A stretch of DNA of 64,000 nt from Myrica gale (lineage: Eukaryota; Streptophyta; Magnoliopsida; Fagales; Myricaceae), in contig OZ005618.1 of assembly GCA_963930655.1 (NCBI GenBank), forward strand, positions 8,516,001 to 8,580,000. The letters are read 5' to 3'. The stretch's first letter is position 1. The number at the start of each line of letters is the position of its first letter. This document shows, one piece after another, positions 20,664-33,029 of the stretch. The translations under genes were made by a program, and so were the position numbers. Below the pieces are notes generated by a model. It was not told where the DNA came from and ran no database searches. It saw nothing but the letters and a program-made list of their open reading frames with translations.

Positions 20664-22066
20664 ACAAGATGTCTACCGCTCTTGAAGCTGTCGTTTGGAA
20701 AATTACTTTTTCTTTTTTTTTTTGGAGTCAAGTTACTTATGTCCAAAACTTCCAGTTTGTTTGTGTGTGTGTTTTCTAAAGCTTGAGAATGTAACTCTTT
20801 GTCATGCTGCTTTTAAAATAATTGAGTGCCACTTGAGACTTATCTTTTAAGTCTCAGGTTTCTGTTTTCTGCTATTAAAAGTTTTCTGTTTTAGCTCCTC
20901 CATATGGTTAGCATTTTGGAATTCCTCCTTCCCTTTAACGGGAACATGGAGTCTTGAGTCCTCTCTTACCAGAAAACATAAGAACATAGCCTTTGGTCAT
21001 CAAAGCTGCATGCTAATGGGAGCTTAATAAAACTAATCAGAGAACTTATTCTCAAAAACTAGCTCAAGACGGGGAGAATCAGAGAACTTATAACCCTCAA
21101 AAACTATTCGTATCTAAATGCCTGTAGATCCTGAGCTTAAAACCTAAATAAAGTGAAAAGCATCTTCATTCGGGTGAAAGTGTAAAACCTAATGGCTTAA
21201 AAGAACAACGAAGCCTAGAAGGATATATATAGATGCTGGGCCAAAGTGGTAGAAGTTTAGGGAAGAAAGAAACTATTGAAGATGTCACAAGGCTCCTATC
21301 TCTTTCTTTACCTTTAATTATTGCAGTGGTTAAGGAACTAGAATCCTCTCTTATACATATAGTGCTAGACAATCATCTTCGAATTCTCATGAGCCCATGG
21401 GCCCACTCAGTCGGAATTGTCGCTAATGCAAGTAAATCCAAACTGAGTGGAAAAAGTTTGTTGATTTGTAATCTGTGTGAGGTAACTCAGCAGTGCAACT
21501 CATTTTGCAATTAATGGCGGTCTTCCTTGTAAATCGGGGGGTCTTTGTGAACTCTCGCATTAGCGTTCGTCCATTACTGAAGTGAAATTTTTATGTTTAT
21601 TGTGACGGGAAGAGATTATTTTATAATTATTTTATTAGGTCAAAATTTTGGACTGACCAAATATTTGGCATGCAAACACCACCACGCCAACCCCAGCAAG
21701 GCTGGCCATACCCAATGGGAAGAAACTGAAAGGAAGGGAGTTGTATATAATATCACCAACAAAACACCAGAATGGGCAATATCTGCCCGTCCAAGAGCAA
21801 CCCCTCTAGCTTCCACAGCCAATGTAGTGTTTGTCCATGCCATTAAGATCTGAGCAGGGAAGCCAGAAAACCAAGCAGGGATTGCAGAGAACATGTGTTG
21901 ATTCTACGTTTATTCTAAAGCTAGAAACTCCACATTTTCCACAATGCCCTTATCATATGGATTTTGAAATCTCATCTCATTTTCCCCTACAATCAGAAGA
22001 AAGAACATTAAACATTATTCCATGTGTCAATGGTTATCACGTACATTTAGAACTGAGAAACTACTT
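20664..22066. other. sHSP-2 3' region and DHHC gene 3' flank
   Basis: Bases 20664-21010 match the sHSP-1 downstream region with small insertions (a T-rich insert at about 20705). From 21010 to 22066 I find no gene. The last part is probably the 3' UTR of the minus-strand DHHC gene. ORFs near 21640-21894 have no recognisable domain. Confidence 0.5.
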
Positions 22067-24508
22067 TCAAATATATCTACCGGATTGGGACTGAACAACT
22101 TGCTGGAACTCCGGATACTTTTTCCAGTTAATCTGAGAAAAAAGGGACAGAAATGCATAAAGTCATATACTTTGCTGATTGAAAAAAAGAGAAGATTCCT
22201 CCATTTTCTAGAGAGTTTTCTTTTCACACCATTGAACTGTACATTAGTCACCAAGCTCAGTCTTAAAAAAGAATGTGATCATGGAGCAAAGTTTCAACAC
22301 ACTTCTGTAACATAACATCAAATCATTGTCCCGTCCCGTCCCCCCTCCTCCTTCTCTCCCGGGTTTCATCTAGGAACTTACCCATTCCTCAGTTCTGATG
22401 TTGAGAAATTTACAGTGCATATGCCATGTCATAAACACCACCTATAAATAAGCGAGTAGATCCCATCATATGTCCAAAAAAATCACCTTCTCATCAATAC
22501 ATTTTTACAAACAAGCATCATTAAAAATAGAGGATACATACCTGCCATACCACTTGGAGTATAGCGAACAGCTTTGTGCTGATAGCCAGATTTGCAGAGA
22601 GACTAGTCTGCAGAGACTAGTATTACATTATAAAACAACGAGAAATACTAATGAAATAGAGTAAATAACAATAAGATATTGAGTAGGAGACATGGTAACA
22701 AAGTAAATGCTCTATCAACCGAGGCTTCTACTGAAAGGTGCTACCTCCAGTGTAGCTCTATCTAGGATCTGGGATTTTGCAGCAACTGCAATAGTGCAAA
22801 AGCACACAAATGAATCAAAAGAAAATGTAACAAGAAAAATCATATCGTTAATTAAAGACATGAAACAAAAGATTAAATATCGGCTCTGCTCTACAATTCA
22901 CACTGACATTAATATCAATTAGGCTGCTGACAATAACAAATATTCACATCTCAGAAAGTCAAGACTGTCATAGGCTGTGTTAAAACTCTAAAGAGGTACT
23001 TGGAATGGAGGTTGTGGTGTTTCAGAGAGCTCCTGATGCCACAAATATTAAGCAAATTATGAAACGTGCTAATAATACATCTTCAAACATTCATTTAGGT
23101 GTCCAGGATGCAAAAAGGTGGTAACTAGATAAGCATTATCACGTATGACTGACAGTAAGCTTACACTGGTATGAGCATACAATGTACAAAGCTTCAGTAG
23201 CAAGAAATCCAGCTAGAAGAACCATGAAGAGCGCATGGTTATTTTGGCCTGCATGGACACTAGATTAACATCTTTATCTTCTCAGGTATACAGTCACATT
23301 CTATAATACAACGAAATTGAGGGACTTCCAGGAATAACAGCATAAGGGGATTTTTTTTAGGGTTAGGTTAAGGAGAATGCACACAAATATTTCCATTACC
23401 TATACAGTTCCCAAACGCAGGGCAATGATGATCGAACCCCTTTACATACCTCTTGCAGCTTCTACAATATCTTACCCTCCTGCCCAAATCAGAACCCTGT
23501 AAAAGAAAACAATACTAGAGACACAATCATATTGCAGAGAAACAACAAAGCAAGAAGCAATCTAGGAAAGGTTTGAAAGAAAAAAAAAACTCATAATGGA
23601 CAACGGTGAGTAATTTGGTCGGGCTTTGATGACATAACCCACTTGATGAGGACCCAGCACTCGCACAAGTAAGGGTAAAGTGATTATGCACATCAGATGG
23701 TATAGTTAATTAGCATAATACAACTTTCCCAACCTCATTATTACCCTCATCAGCAACTGAGCTCCCACCAAGTTCGTTTGAAAAGGAAGACCCATATGTT
23801 ACAAAACCCGGATTGCTTGATAGGATACTGCCATTAGAGCAAGACATTAATAACCAACAGCACATGCCATAGAAAGATTCAAATTTTTATTTCTGTTAGT
23901 CCTGACTAGGTCAATACGGTGAAGTTCTCAATGAGAATATTAAAAAAATACGAACCTACACAGACCTATGATGAGAAGGATGACCCCTCCATTAAATACA
24001 ATAGCAATTAACAATGACACAGCTGCAAGGCAAGAAAAATTTGACAACTCTTAGCTCGCAAAATACTGGACCAAACTGGCCAATTCGTTACACAAGGAAA
24101 AAAAACACAAGCACCACCACCTTCTCGAATAACAGCTAAATAAACAGCCCAAATGAACAGTTGATTAAAGAAAACAAAAGCTGGAGCTGACGCGCGCACC
24201 CCAAGAATCCGCCTGTACCATCTTCCTAGACCCAAAATCACCAGCGATACCACAGCTAACAAAAAACCACGCAAAAAGCTTCAAAACCAATTGCCTGTCA
24301 ATACACTACATCCACACTTGTAAAACAGAGAGAGACAGAGGAAGGACCTGAGAGTGGGAGCTGGATGAGAAGAGGGGGAGGCGGAGAAGAAGCGAGGGAC
24401 CAAAGACAGCGCAAATTGAAAGAGCAAGACGGAGATAGAGGAGACCGTGCACCGACCGATCAGCTTCCATCGAGGTAAAGGCTTGCTCTGATCCTGAAAT
24501 TGGACCAT
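22067..24508 (-). CDS. DHHC-type protein S-acyltransferase (palmitoyltransferase), 10 exons
   Basis: Ten phase-consistent GT-AG exons on the minus strand (24508-24348, 24278-24121, 24022-23956, 23827-23734, 23496-23400, 23248-23165, 22785-22745, 22607-22542, 22441-22382, 22132-22067) encode about 297 residues. Order: N-terminal membrane segment (VLLFQFALSLVPRFFSA), RWYRRILGVRASAPAFVFF and a second membrane pair (about 90-127), SILSSNPGFVTYGSS (about 128-142), the DHHC core with Asp182-His-His-Cys185 followed by PAFGNCIGQNN, a third membrane segment (ALFMVLLAGFLATEALYIV), a fourth (LAISTKLFAILQVVWQ, VVFMTWHMHCKF), and the C-terminus NIRTEEW-INWKKYPEFQ. DHHC enzymes attach acyl chains to Cys of membrane proteins through the DHHC Cys. 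The Cys-rich domain keeps CRSC (171-174), DHHC and C191 but lacks the usual first CxxC pair upstream. Confidence 0.92.
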
Positions 24509-25014
24509 CTCCTAAGCCAAAAACTTATTCTTGGGCATGTCGACGAACATGTAGAAGAAGACCGTACGAGCGGAGAAAAAAAAAACACATGAAAAAAAGA
24601 CGGTACGACTGTGGCAGTAAAAAAACGTCCTGGATATACGAATGCTTGTCGGGAATTTCCTATCCGTGATCCTTTTGAGATAGAAAATCGTGGAGTTAAT
24701 GGCCCAGTATCCAAGAGCCTGAATCATTTTGGAGCCTACGGGCTTCACATCTGGGCCTCGACGGACTCTTGGTAGTTCATGCGAGCTATAAGCTATATAT
24801 GGGTATGTGTGTTTCTACATGTGTGTAATTGTGGCGTTTTGAGATGTGAGCCCGCCAGAATATTTGATGGGCACTGAAGCTTTCATTTCGAAGCCTTTCA
24901 AATTTGAATGTTTTTGGACCAGTAATAAGTCTTGTTTTGCAGCAGTGGCCACCGCTTGGGAAAGGTATTTTTCCGGCACTCCGGGAAAAATTTATGTTTG
25001 CCAAGTTGAGAGCT
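24509..25014. other. DHHC gene 5' flank
   Basis: Upstream region of the minus-strand DHHC gene. No other gene or repeat is recognised; short ORFs are unsupported. Confidence 0.45.
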
Positions 25015-25560
25015 GTTAGAGCATTTTTAGCCGTTTCTTTTAATTTGGCTCTCTACTTTAATCAAAAAGCACATTTCTCTACTTTAACTATCAACTTTTA
25101 AAAAACATTCTCATCAGCTTCTCTAATTTAACGATCTATTTTTATTATTCTATTTAAATATTATTTTTCAAAGATTTCTTTATTATTTCTTTAACATTTA
25201 TATTTTTGAATATTTATTTCATCGTAACAGTCATATTTTTGAATATTTGTCTTATCTTAAAAATATCGATTTTTAAATTTTTTATTTTACTAACGGTTGG
25301 AATTTTTAAAATTTTAAGATGGTGAAGTGAACAATAATTTTCTAAAAAGAAAAAAGAAGAAAAAATATATATATTAATATTTTAAGATGGTGAAGTGAAT
25401 AGTGGCTCTCTAAAAATAGAGAGTCACAGTTCACTTCTTCAATTTTTTGTTAAAATTTGTTAAAACAGAGAAGCTGGCATAAGGTGTTTTTAAGCTTTTG
25501 AGTTAAATTGGCTCTCTATTCTAACCAAAATATTAGAATAGAGAGCCTACTAGAAATACT
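25015..25560. repeat. AT-rich MITE-like sequence with 'ggctctcta' inverted ends
   Basis: The left part contains gagcatttttagccg...aatttggctctctactttaatc. The right part contains ttgagttaaattggctctct followed by the inverse 'agaatagagagcc'. Internal short repeats (atggtgaagtgaa at about 25319 and 25386; tttttgaatattt at about 25203 and 25230) are visible. No target duplication was found, so the boundaries are approximate. Confidence 0.4.
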
Positions 25561-25625
25561 TAGGGTGCTATTAAAAAAGTGGAACAGAACCACTTATTGT
25601 CAACATCCATTATCTATTAAAGCTT

Positions 25626-26956
25626 GAGAAATGATAGGCCTCCCGAAGATTTTCCCGAAATCTGTCCCGAAGGCTGATGTGACCATTTTACGTGGAAAGG
25701 GTCTGTAGGTAATTCACCTTTTCCAAGGCTGTCCGGTTCCCAATGCGAGCTCTCAGCTTTGTTTTGCTCTTCCAAGTTCCAAATCCTTTTGCTTTAGCTC
25801 CCTCTCCGTTGAGCCGCTGCTTCCTAACTTTTAATTTATTTTCTTAATCTCCACAAATTTTAAAAGATATCAATCAATCTTTACACTTGATTCAATTTAA
25901 TCTTTAAATCAGATTGAGAATGATTCAAAATGTCTCTTTAAAATAAAATTATTAAAAATAATTATATAAATCAAAATATAAATTTTTTATTTTTTTATTT
26001 TCTTGAAATAGTATTCTCAATAAGTTGATAAAGTTTTTTTTAACTTCTAAGATTTATTTTTGATAAAGTTTATATTGGTAGTAACATAATAGTGGGAGCC
26101 TGAGTAGAGTTAGCAATTTTTTTAAAATGTATTCTCCCTCGTGGCTATACTTATATCTTTTATTTGGTAATGTATTATAAATTAATTAGTCATGAGAAAA
26201 TTTATACCAGAACTAGGGGAGCATGCCAAGCCTGCATTTAGCGAAGGTCGACCGTGGGACCGATCCCTCCCTAAGGAGAGGGGTGCCAATCGAGCTATCA
26301 GCACCCAGGCGAAGGAATTGATAGTCACTTGTCATTATTTTGACCCCGTGTGTTGTTACTCTGTTCATGTTAAAAAAAATTGTTCCCCTTTAGTGCAGCT
26401 GGGATGAAAACTCTTTAGCATAACATTCACTAGCTAGTTTGTATTTTTTTTATACACATACTATAAACATTATACATTATCACCCTCGAAACAAGCATCA
26501 ACTAAGAATATCTCTAAATAAAAGTAACTTTAATAAAGATGAGAGAAAGTCCATCGCTCAACATTACAAGAAATTTTGGTAGGATGAGACCAGACATACC
26601 ATAACACCACTGTTTCCATAAATAAGATAAAAGCGCCACCCCAGCAGTTGAGCAATTTTCTTTCGCTTTTTCCTAAGTCGGGCACGATATCCGTAACTGG
26701 TCGCGTGTAACGATATCAACATTTGTTAAATTTTTTTTTAAATGGCCATGAGGGAAAGGAAGCAGCAGCTCAACGGAGAGGGAGCTAAAGCAAAAGGATT
26801 TGGAACTTGGAAGAGCAAAATAAAGCGGAGAGCTCGCATTGGGAACCGGACAACCTTGAAAAAGGTGAATTACCTACAAGCCCTTTCCACGTAAAATGGC
26901 CACATCAGCCTTCGGGATAGATTTCTAGAAAATCTTCAGGAGGCCTATCATTTCTC
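25626..26956. mobile_element. MULE-type foldback element (1.33 kb) with 9-bp target duplication
   Basis: Long terminal inverted repeats of about 200 bp (25626 to about 25830 and about 26755 to 26956) begin GAGAAATGATAGGCCTCC on each strand and match with few differences (ccttttgctttagctccctc; gtccggttcccaatgcgagc). A perfect 9-bp direct repeat TTAAAGCTT flanks them (25617-25625 and 26957-26965), the Mutator-like signature. The interior is AT-rich, with one GC-richer block at about 26208-26330 of unknown origin. No transposase is present, so it is non-autonomous. Confidence 0.92.
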
Positions 26957-27136
26957 TTAAAGCTTTTAAGAAACAGATCGGTATTTTTCAGAACGTTGAG
27001 CCTTCTATTGAAAATCTTGGGGAGATAAAGTATGTTGATGATTGAGTTAAATGAATTGTGGAAGAGGGAATAGTTTCTTTGGAAGCGGAAATCGAGGGTG
27101 TAATGGCTTACTTCTTTTTTTTTATCAGAATGCTGA
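26957..27136. other. Short spacer between MULE-type element and LINE
   Basis: About 180 bp of non-repetitive sequence after the 9-bp target duplication. No gene is seen. Confidence 0.4.
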
Positions 27137-27198
27137 TTTTTTTTCATCAAACTACTTACTTTTATTCAATGCAAAAAAACAAAGAAAGAATCATACAA

Positions 27199-30100
27199 TC
27201 AGGGGGGATCAGTTCCAGCATGGATCCAAACCAAGACTGGATAATGCTTATGAACATCGGGGTAACCTCCTAACTCAATCAACGAAGCAGCCCATCGAGT
27301 AGAATGATGCGCTTCTACATTAGCACCTCTTTTAACAAATTCAAACACACAGGAATGTAACAAAGAAACACAACTAAACACCTCTTCAATTCTCCCATAC
27401 ACTCTCCAGTCAACACGCACTGAAAATTTTCGAAAGGCCTCAATAGCAAGAAGAGAGTCACCCTCAATAACAACATCCTTAAAGCCACAAGCTCGATCCT
27501 CCTCAATACCCAACACTGCAGCAAAAACTTCTCCTTCCAACGGTCCAGCCACACAAATTTTCTGCACTTTAGCCCCCACCACTCTCCCCAAATGATCACG
27601 AAGGACAGCAGCTCCCACAGCAAATCCAGTCCTTATCGCCACATCAAAATTCACCTTAATCAGCCTAGCAATTGGTGGAATCCATCTTGCAATTTCCACC
27701 AGTTCACTCCTCCTAGACTACGCAGCAACATGCTCCTCAAAAGATCTCCAAAGTCTCATCACTAAAGATAAAACATTCAAAGAAGCTTCATGTTGAACAA
27801 TCTGATTACGGGACCACCATACAAAATCCCACAAAATCAAAGCATAAAGCTGAAATTTCTGAAAATCCTCCACCCGCAGATTTGGAAGTCTAGAAGGATC
27901 AATAATAGTTAATAACCAAGAAGATAAAGGTTGATTGGCAAAACTACTAATATCCAAACCCCACATAGAAGATCTCCAAAGAATCTTACTCACACAACAT
28001 TCAAGCAGAAGATGCTTCGTCGTTTCAATTGCTTCTCCACACAGCACACAACATTCAAGCAGAAGATGCTTCGTCGTTTCAATTGCTCCTCCACACAGCA
28101 CACATCAAACCTTCCCCCAATCAACAGTATCCCCCAATCGACTTGCCACATTACCCTTCATTGGAATATCATTCCAAAGTAGTTTCCACAAAGCTATCTT
28201 AAATCTTTCATTAACTTTCATCCTTCATAACTTCTTCCACCACAGAGATTCCACATGTGAATTAGGAAAGTTCTTAAGCTTAACCAACTACCAAAACATT
28301 GTTTTAACCGAGAACCTCCCAGATTTATTTGGAACCCATAACATCTCATCCCTTCTATCCATCCTCCCTAAATGAATTTGAACAATAGCTTCAGCCTACA
28401 CTAGTTCAAACACCCTCCAAACAAGAGATCTATCCCATTGGCCAGATATAGGATCAATTAAATCAGCCACAACAGAAATATCTTTCTGTTCACCCAACAT
28501 ACAAGGAAAAGGTTTAAAACCAGGAATAGATGGGATCCAAGGATCCTCCCATACCAAAATCTCTTGACCATTCCCCACCACAAAACATAACCCAACTTTC
28601 AGCAAGTCTCTCCATTTTAAAATACTCTGCCATACCCAAGAAGATTTTGGTCCCTTTATAGCATCATTAAAATCAATATGGTTGAGATATCTACTCTTCA
28701 ACAATCTGACCCAAAGACCCTCAGTGTTAGTGAAAAATATTCCACACTAACTTTGAAATTAACGCCTTATTAAGATCAGCCATTCCCCGAATACCTAAAC
28801 CACCCAAAGATTTTGGAATACAAATGGATTCCCATGACTTCAAAGAAAGATTTCTGTTTTTCTCAGGTTTAAAACCCCACCAAAAATTCTTAAAACCCCT
28901 ATCCACCTCAATACACCATTGTTGGGGAAAAGCAACAAACCCCATAGAATATGCAGGTACAGTCGAAGCCACACTACGCAACATAGTAGCACGACCAGCT
29001 TGGGAAAGGGTCTTAGCCTTCCAACCCTCAAGCTTAGTAACTTTTTTTTCTTTCAAATCAGCCAAAGCACGATATTTAGAACGTGGAAATAGTAACGGCA
29101 TTCCCAAATGCTTTGCCTTAGCTGACATTCTTTTCAGACCAAGTAGATCACATATCGGCATAGCTGAAGGTCCCAAATTTTTTTACTAAAATGAATTGAA
29201 GATTTTCCCCTATTTATTCTTTGCCCAGACCACCTCATATAAATCTCAAGACACCGATTCATAACAGAAGCATCCCTCAAATTTGCTTTTGGAAAAAGCA
29301 ACAAATCATCTGCAAAAAGTAAATGTGATATGACCAGGGCATTCCTTCCAATTTTAATACCACGAAGATGACCAGCAGCCTCTTCTCTCAATAATAGACG
29401 AGATAAAATTTCCGTACAAAGTAAGAACAAAAGAGGGGAGAGCGGGTCACCTTGGCGAAGACCATGTGAAGGCAAAAACCTCCCAAAAGAGCCACCATTC
29501 AGCAGAATCAAAAAATGAGAAGTAGACAAACATTGCCGAATCCAATTAATCCACACCGGATGAAAAACCAAAGTTCTCCAAAATAATAATGATAAATGGC
29601 CACTCCACACGATCATATGCCTTTTTCCATATCAGCCTTCACCGCCATCCAACCACCCTTACCACGTTTATGATTCATACCATTGAACACCTTAGCCGCA
29701 ACAATATAATTGTCTTGAATCAACCTTCCCGAGACAAAAGCGACCTGATATGAAGAAATAACCTTCGGTAAAATCTTCTTAAACCTTTCTGTCAATATCT
29801 TTGATATAAGCTTGTAAATCACATTACATAAGCTTATAGGTCTAAATTGGCTCACGGAAGATGGATTTGCAACTTTAGGAATCAAAACTATATTAGTAGA
29901 GTTTAACTCAGGCAATAGACTCCCATTCGTAAAAAAATCCTGCACAGTAGATACAACATCAGCCCCCACAATCTCCCAAAACTGCTTAAAAAAAAACACC
30001 GCCATCCCATCCGGCCCTGGTGTTTTATCCGGATGCATCTTCTTAAGAGTCTCCCAAATTTCTACTATATCAGGAATACGAATAAGCTCTTCATTCTCTT

Positions 30101-31162
30101 CCACCGTAATAATAGACTCCACCAAATTATTCAAATCAGATGAAATATTAGGCCTATCCGAAGCATACAAAGCAGAGTAAAAAGAGACTAATTCTTGACC
30201 AATATTCTGCCTTCCAGAAATCCAGTCCCCATTATTGTCCTTTAACTCCACTATACGATTTCGACATCTCCGAATGACCGTTGAAGCATGATAAAACTTT
30301 GTATTTAAATCCCCAGAAGTCAACCAAGACACCCTTGATTTTTGCTTCCACAAAATCTCTTCACGCTGTAGTTGTTCATCTAGTTCAATCAAAAGACTCT
30401 TCTCTATACAGATATTATTAGCAGATGGTTCAGCTTGCTGAACTAAACTTAACTGCTCCTTAACCCCACCAATCCGAGCATGAATATCACCAAAAGTCTC
30501 CATATTCCATTTCCTCATTACCCTTCTTACTTCCCGAATTTTATTGAACAAAATCCACGCAGGAGACCCATTCCACTTCTTCCTCCAAGACTCAGCAATA
30601 ACACCATAACAAGAGACTTCCCTCACCCAAAATTTCTCAAATTTAAAACAAGTTGCAACCCGAGGCTCACTCTCGAAAAAATGTAAGATCAATGGCACAT
30701 GGTCAGAATTTGTAATGCTAAAATGATGCACTCTAGCATTCTGATAGCTAATTCTCCATTGCACATTCGTAATACATCTATCTAACCTTTCCCGAATATG
30801 AGCCAAACTCGATCTTCCATTAGTCCAAGTAAAATTTCTCCCTGAATAACCAAGGTCCACAAACCCCATACAGTCCATAAATGTTTTAAACCCTTGGAAG
30901 ATGCCCCATCCACCAATCTACCCCCTCTTTTCTCACTCTGTCTCACAACATCATTAAAATCCGCAATACAAACCCATGGTTTACCAGAAAAATCACCCAA
31001 AGCCATCAGATCCTCCCAAAAAGCCTCCTTATGTCTCCATAAAGGCGGCCCATACACCAAAGAACACCAAAAATCCATTCTATCACCACCCGGTTTCATT
31101 AACAAATGAAAAATCGAACTCGACAGAGAAACAATCTCAAAACACAACCCCGTCTCCAACAA
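27199..31162 (-). pseudogene. LINE ORF2: endonuclease, reverse transcriptase, RNase H
   Basis: Domains on the minus strand, in order. The endonuclease C-terminal part contains PWVCIADFNDVV and, after a frameshift near 30870, FVDLGYSGRNFTWTN and an SDH motif (TNSDHVPLILHF). Reverse transcriptase (30200-28800) shows KTPGPDGMAVFFFKQFWEI, FRPISLCNVIYKLISKIL, LRQGDPLSPLLFLLCTE and LLFADDLLLF, where FADD carries the catalytic Asp pair. The zinc-knuckle zf-RVT region (about 28101) is duplicated. The RNase H-like end (27699-27199) starts IKVNFDVAI and includes EGDSLLAIEAF. Frameshifts at about 30870, 29615 and 29150 and stops around 28390 make it inactive. The endonuclease N-terminus upstream of 31162 is damaged. 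Confidence 0.9.
27992..28099 (-). repeat. In-frame 54-bp tandem duplication in zf-RVT of the LINE
   Basis: Units 27992-28045 and 28046-28099 differ at one or two bases. They translate as an 18-residue repeat, LCGGAIETTKHLLLECC then LCGEAIETTKHLLLECC (each preceded by one residue). This doubles the H..C half of the zinc-knuckle. Confidence 0.9.
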
Positions 31163-31243
31163 AAAGCCAATACTCCCTTACAACCAACAAGAGGAAAAGA
31201 AAAAAAAAAAAAGCCAAGTCGACGCATAATCACCTGAAGGCGA

Positions 31244-32649
31244 TCATCTTTTATTTTTTTCTCCACAAAAAAAATACCCATTCAGCCTCTCATGTTCCCT
31301 AAATTTTGTCACAAGAGATTCAAGAAACTCAATAGCCGCACCATCCCTCTTTAGAGACAAATGAAAATTGACCATATCCAAAGCACCCAACGGACTAGAA
31401 ACCAAGCCAGACTTGAAAGAGACTTTTGATGATAATTGAACATCCTGACTTAAAACATCAGTCCTATCCCCGCCCATATCACTTCTATTATTATCCACAT
31501 TACTACCTGAGCCCACCTCCAAACAACAAAGCTCATGGGCCCCAATAGCATTTATCTCCACTGGGCCTCTTTCCTTTGTCTGACATTTAGAAGCCAATGC
31601 CTTGGCAATATCCGAAAAAGCATGTATTGGCTTTTCCATAACTTCGAAAGGCTTCTCAACCCCATCAGGGAATCTATTAGTCACATTAACCATTGTTTCT
31701 TTGACTCTTATACCACTAATATCCTCCCTATTCCAAGATTGTCCCTCCACCAAAGAACGACCCCCCAAACATCCAGAAACAGACGAAGATCCACACCAAC
31801 CCTTACCACCATTCGGAGCTCTTCCTCTACCTCCCTGAATACCACTCCTCATTCCCCATTTATCTGCCACCATTGGTTTCGATTCATCTAGAGGTACCAT
31901 ACCCCTCATTTCCTCCCTCAAAGCAAACTGGTATGGATGAGACTCATCAACACATGCGCCCATCGTATGTGTTATTCTCCCACAAACCAAACAGAAATTT
32001 GACAATCTTTTGTACTTAAAAGCTATCCACACCGGTTCTCCTTTATCTCTTGGCAAATAAAACCCTGGTTGAAGAGGAAACTCTACGTCAAATTGAACTT
32101 GAACTCTCAGATAGTGTTTATTAATATCCACCATCTCTACCTGACAAACAGTACTCAGTTTATTGCATAATAGATAGGCTTTTCTGTATCCAAACGTTCC
32201 ATAGGGAGACCATGGATTTGAATCCAAAATTGAGCCTGAGAAATTTCTACTTCATTAATAGTCTCTCCTTGTTTCCATTCTTTTAAAATCATCAAAAAGC
32301 CTTTAAAATTCCATGGTGCTAACGGAAGCACTCTCTTCTTTTCCTCTATGGCTTGAAAAGAAAATAAAAACCGATTAGGTCCCGCATCCTCTATCCTTAA
32401 ATTCGGAGCAAAGCTCTATCCAGCCCGTATGAGAGGAAAAATGACAGGCTTAGGAAAGATCTTCCTGGAAACAATCCTTCCAACTAGAGTCATAGCTTCA
32501 AAGTCACGAGCCCGCTCATTATTAATCTTTAGTATTCCTGAAACATCCTCCCACGATAGATTCTTTGTTTTCTCCATTAGCTCCTCTAATTCCCTCATCG
32601 GTAGCTTAGAACTCATATTCTTAGCTACAGAAAGGATCTCCTTCCACAC
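31244..32649 (-). pseudogene. LINE ORF1: DUF4283 and CCHC nucleic-acid-binding protein
   Basis: The minus strand from 32649 reads MWKEILSVAKNMSSKLPMRE, then the DUF4283 body (NRFLFSFQAIEEKKRVLP, APWNFKGFLMILKEWKQGE, AQFWIQIHGLP). It then shifts frame near 32185 and continues YLLCNKLSTVCQVEMVD and a zinc knuckle CLVCGRITHTMGAC before a long Ser/Gly/Asp-rich tail ending at 31244. An in-frame TAG after LIRAG (32416-32418) replaces the Trp expected there. This is the RNA-binding chaperone ORF of plant L1 elements. Confidence 0.85.
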
Positions 32650-33029
32650 ACAACCAGCCGTTCAAACGTTCTATTAACGTCAATTTTCAGATAAAGATCC
32701 AAATAATCCAAACACCATACCAAACAAACCAATCAAGAATGAAATACAGTTATCTCCAACATACTGAGATGTAAAGAAACTTCTGATAACAGGATTGAGA
32801 TGATTACACAACTGACCAAAAGCTAGATCCAAGAAGATGAGAAAAGAAGAAAGGCTTCATACAGAGAAAAGAAAGGGAGAATCAAAGAAAGCATTAATGG
32901 AATCAGAGATAAGGAAAGAATCGTTACTAATAAGACCAGACTTAGATGCTAGAATCGAGCCAAAACAGATGCAGGCCAGAAAGAGAAGAAAACGGTTAGA
33001 AAAGATTCGGCGAGAGCATTTCGCTCAGA

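Larger units (their letters stand above)
27137..32680 (-). mobile_element. L1-type LINE retrotransposon, near full-length, degenerate
   Basis: The minus strand carries ORF1 (about 32649-31244) and ORF2 (31162-27199), followed by the typical plant L1 3' end (ttgcattgaataaaagtaa) and an A-tail seen as a T run at 27137-27144. The 5' end is not resolved and lies near 32.65-32.7 kb. I could not find a matching target duplication. Confidence 0.9.

Noticed and set aside
21593..21894. ORFs on both strands at 21.6-21.9 kb, including a hydrophobic one
   Set aside because: No domain and no splice support. They lie in the 3' flank of the DHHC gene, whose stop at 22067 is well supported.
24460..24748. 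Overlapping minus-strand ORFs upstream of the DHHC start
   Set aside because: Neither matches DHHC N-termini, and the frame starting at 24508 joins exon 2 in phase with family-like residues.
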